In this document: in pieces, positions 34,152 to 36,383 of the stretch
Layout: the number at the start of each line of letters is the position of its first letter
Position numbering within the stretch: the first letter of the stretch is position 1
Assembly: GCA_902791945.1 (NCBI GenBank)
Contig: CADAXR010000015.1
Location: 1 to 36,383, forward strand
Reading direction: 5' to 3'
DNA length: 36,383 nt
DNA from: an uncultured Bacteroidia bacterium
Lineage (GTDB): Bacteria > Bacteroidota > Bacteroidia > Bacteroidales > UBA932
Made by a program: the position numbers and the translations under genes
Notes under the pieces: generated by a model
The model's input: the letters and a program-made list of their open reading frames with translations, nothing else
Told to the model about the DNA's origin: nothing
Database searches by the model: none

Positions 34152-36220
34152 TGAATAAGGATATTGAAATCTTACGCTCGTTCATCCGCGGCGGGAATCA
34201 TCACAGGTTCCGTCACGACCCTGAGGAGTTCGGGCTCGACACTCTTTCAGGGCGGTTCCAGGCGGAGAAAATCCCTCCGGTGGAGCGCAGCGCAAAAATG
34301 CTCAAGGCTCTCCTGAATGCCGAAATGCCCATAATACTCGAGGGAGAGAAGATAGTCGCCACAAGGACGATAACCCGAATCCCTTCCATATTCACGGAAG
34401 ATGAGTGGGCGGATATACGGGCTCATCATACTCTTCACGAGCGCGGAACCGTTTCCAATATCTCTCCCGACTATGAGGGTATACTGCGTGACGGGCTCGG
34501 GAGGCGCAAGGCCGAAGTCGTGACGAGGATGGAAGACCTCACCCTCGATGAGGGGCAGCGGCAGTTCCTTTCGGCGGCGAAGGAGAGTATTGAGGCAGTG
34601 CAGGACTTTATCCTGAAATACAGGGATTGCGCCCGCAATGCCGGGCTGGATGATATAGCCGACACACTTTCAGCAATTCACACTTCCGGGGCCGGTACCC
34701 TGCGTGAAGCGCTTCAACTGTTGCGAATAGTCCATTTCGCCCTTTGGGAGAGCGACTGCTACCACAACACCCTGGGGCGCTTCGACCAGTACATTTATCC
34801 TTATTATAAAGCCGATATGGCTTCCGGTCGCATCACCCGCGAAGAAGCTTTCGACCTCATCGAGGAATTCTTCCTCATGTGCAACAAGGACAGCGACCTG
34901 TATGTCGGCATGCAGCAGGGCGACAATGGCCAGAGCATAGTGCTGGCCGGGCGTGACGCCGAAGGGAAATATCTCTTCAACGAAGTCTCCGAGATGTGCC
35001 TCAGGGCCAGCTATGAGCTCAACCTCATCGATCCCAAGATCAATCTGCGCTGCGACGGCAAGACACCGCTCGAGGTCTATAAGATGGGGGCTCAGCTCAC
35101 TAAGCGCGGCCTCGGTTTCCCGCAGTACGACAACGACGACGTCGTGATACCGGGATTATTGAAGCTCGGCTATTCGCCCGAGGATGCCTACAACTACGTA
35201 GTGGCTGCCTGCTGGGAATTCATAGTCCCCAAGAACGGCATGGAGATCGTCAATATTGACGCCCTATCCTTCGCAGGAGTGGTAAGCGCGGCGCTCGAGC
35301 ATCTCGGCGAATACGACAGCTACGATAAGTTCTATGCATATATAGATGGTCTGATCAAAGCGGAATGCGACAGGATCACCTCTGCCCACGACAATCTGTA
35401 TATAGTTCCCGCACCGTTCATGTCGATGCTTATGGGGGGAACCATCGATCGCGCGCAGGATATTTCCCTGGGCGGGAATTCCAACAATTTTGGAGTGCAC
35501 GGTACCGGACTTTCCACTGCCGCGGATTCACTTGCGGTCATTAAAAAGTTCTATTTTGAAGAAAAATCCGTAACTTTAAAGGAATTGATGGATTCCGTCC
35601 ATAATAATTTCAAGGGCCACGAGGCATTGCAGGAGCGTCTTCGCAACGACTCTCCGAAGATGGGTCTGGACTCCGACGAGGCCGACTCCATCGGCACCGC
35701 CCTGCTGGATTCGTTCGCGGCTGCGCTTCACGGGAAGCGCAACGAACGCGGCGGTATCTGGAGGGCCGGCACCGGTACGGCGATGTATTATATCTTCCAC
35801 GCCAAGGACCTGCCTGCAACCCCGGACGGCCGCTGCGCCGGCGAGGTTATTCCCGCCAACTTCACTCCGAGCATGTTCTTGAGGCAGCAGGGGCCTGTCT
35901 CCGTGATGCGCTCCTTCTCCAAGCAGCACCTTGAGGACACGATCAACGGCGGCCCTCTTACGATTGAGCTTGATGAGAGCATATTCCGTAGCGAAGAGAC
36001 TGTCGAAAAACTCGCCATGCTCATCCGCTCCTATATGCGTCTCGGCGGCCACCAGCTTCAGCTCAACACCCTAAACCGCGAGACTCTTCTCGATGCCAAG
36101 GTCCATCCGGAGCAGCATCGGGACTTGATAGTCCGCGTGTGGGGCTGGAGCGGTTACTTCGTGGAACTTGACGAGTGTTACCAGGACCATATTATCGAAA
36201 GAATAAAATATAAGGTATGA
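34151..36220 (+). CDS. glycyl radical enzyme of the pyruvate formate-lyase/dehydratase superfamily, substrate unknown
   Basis: 689 residues, shorter than typical GREs (750-850). The thiyl-radical site is in VVAACWEF, with C354 and a Glu two residues later (E356), as in the C-x-E of diol and choline-type dehydratases/lyases, not the CC of true PFL. The glycyl loop RVWGWSGYF near the C-terminus places the radical on G665, with Trp on both sides of the Gly where most families have Ser/Ala and Tyr. Immediate upstream partners are its activase and a PUL; downstream, with overlapping ATGA, is a sugar porter. I infer it works on a sugar, sugar acid or polyol derivative, but the reaction cannot be read from sequence. 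It is not likely a housekeeping PFL. Confidence 0.9.
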   Translation: MNKDIEILRSFIRGGNHHRFRHDPEEFGLDTLSGRFQAEKIPPVERSAKMLKALLNAEMPIILEGEKIVATRTITRIPSIFTEDEWADIRAHHTLHERGTVSNISPDYEGILRDGLGRRKAEVVTRMEDLTLDEGQRQFLSAAKESIEAVQDFILKYRDCARNAGLDDIADTLSAIHTSGAGTLREALQLLRIVHFALWESDCYHNTLGRFDQYIYPYYKADMASGRITREEAFDLIEEFFLMCNKDSDLYVGMQQGDNGQSIVLAGRDAEGKYLFNEVSEMCLRASYELNLIDPKINLRCDGKTPLEVYKMGAQLTKRGLGFPQYDNDDVVIPGLLKLGYSPEDAYNYVVAACWEFIVPKNGMEIVNIDALSFAGVVSAALEHLGEYDSYDKFYAYIDGLIKAECDRITSAHDNLYIVPAPFMSMLMGGTIDRAQDISLGGNSNNFGVHGTGLSTAADSLAVIKKFYFEEKSVTLKELMDSVHNNFKGHEALQERLRNDSPKMGLDSDEADSIGTALLDSFAAALHGKRNERGGIWRAGTGTAMYYIFHAKDLPATPDGRCAGEVIPANFTPSMFLRQQGPVSVMRSFSKQHLEDTINGGPLTIELDESIFRSEETVEKLAMLIRSYMRLGGHQLQLNTLNRETLLDAKVHPEQHRDLIVRVWGWSGYFVELDECYQDHIIERIKYKV

Positions 36221-36383
36221 AAATCAAGGGTTTTATGCTGTGGGTCGCCTTCGTCGCTTCGCTCGGAGGACTCCTTTTCGGTTTTGACACTGCCGTTATC
36301 TCCGGTGCGGAGAAGCAGATACAGGCCGTCTATGGGCTCGGTGACTTCGCCCATGGTTTCACCATGGCAACTGCGCTGATAGG
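36217..36383 (+). CDS. MFS sugar porter, N-terminal part (3' truncated by window)
   Basis: The 55 visible codons start ATG 36217, overlapping the GRE stop (TGA 36218-36220). A first transmembrane helix (FMLWVAFVASLGGLLFGFD) is followed by TAVISGAEKQI, the sugar-porter signature seen in XylE-type proton symporters (GGLLFGYDTAVISG-like). It would import a monosaccharide, probably a product of this locus, through the inner membrane. The remainder is beyond the window. Confidence 0.88.
   Translation, partial: MKIKGFMLWVAFVASLGGLLFGFDTAVISGAEKQIQAVYGLGDFAHGFTMATALI

Noticed and set aside
34151-36220. Housekeeping pyruvate formate-lyase (pflB)
   Set aside because: The active site is A-C-W-E with a single Cys, the length is short and the glycyl loop is atypical; the context is a PUL.
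1-36383. CRISPR arrays, insertion sequences, integrases or attachment repeats
   Set aside because: I saw no regularly spaced direct repeats, no transposase or integrase motifs, and no direct repeat at the tRNA-Leu end; the tRNA is not evidently used as an integration site here.

Overview
The window looks like a chromosomal piece of a high-GC member of the Bacteroidales. The grounds are SusC/SusD pairs, BACON and fimbrillin-like lipoproteins, Bacteroidetes-type promoters (TTTG ~20 bp TAnnTTTG) and few Shine-Dalgarno sites. A Rikenellaceae or Cryptobacteroides-like lineage would fit the base composition, but I cannot fix the genus from sequence alone.

Region 1 (1-3347) is housekeeping. It holds the tail of a NagB-like/PIG-L protein, a standard glucosamine-6-phosphate deaminase (nagB), and, convergent with it, an unusual fused type I 3-dehydroquinate dehydratase/EPSP synthase. 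Region 2 (3438-8765) is one promoter, six tightly packed genes and one strong terminator. All six products carry signal peptides and none has a function I can name; the first and third look like distant paralogues. A tRNA-Leu(CAA) follows; its promoter appears to be embedded in the preceding terminator, and a bidirectional hairpin sits behind it.

Region 3 (8915 to the end) is a polysaccharide utilisation locus (PUL) for what is probably a beta-linked plant glucan. A GH3 beta-glucosidase and an AraR-type (GntR winged helix plus LacI-like sensor) regulator run leftward. A clan GH-A hydrolase, a BACON lipoprotein, two consecutive SusC-like receptors (the first without the N-terminal domain and TonB box), SusD, further surface lipoproteins, a frameshifted agarase-like GH and a fimbrillin-GH5 fusion run rightward. 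The regulator/hydrolase intergenic space carries two copies of the palindrome AAACCGGTTT exactly 40 bp apart, one across the regulator's start and the other across its -33 box.

Two features stand out. First, two short genes (48 and 49 codons) sit directly upstream of two fimbrillin-domain lipoproteins and share an ungapped 21-residue block and an acidic D-W tail; the second overlaps both flanking genes. Second, the PUL runs by overlapping start/stop codons straight into a glycyl radical enzyme, its activase and an MFS sugar porter. This suggests that the released sugar, or a derivative, is processed by radical chemistry in the cytoplasm. Intended flow: surface lipoproteins and GH5/GH-A enzymes bind and cut the glycan, SusCD imports oligosaccharides, GH3 finishes hydrolysis, the regulator senses a sugar, and the porter and radical enzyme handle the product.
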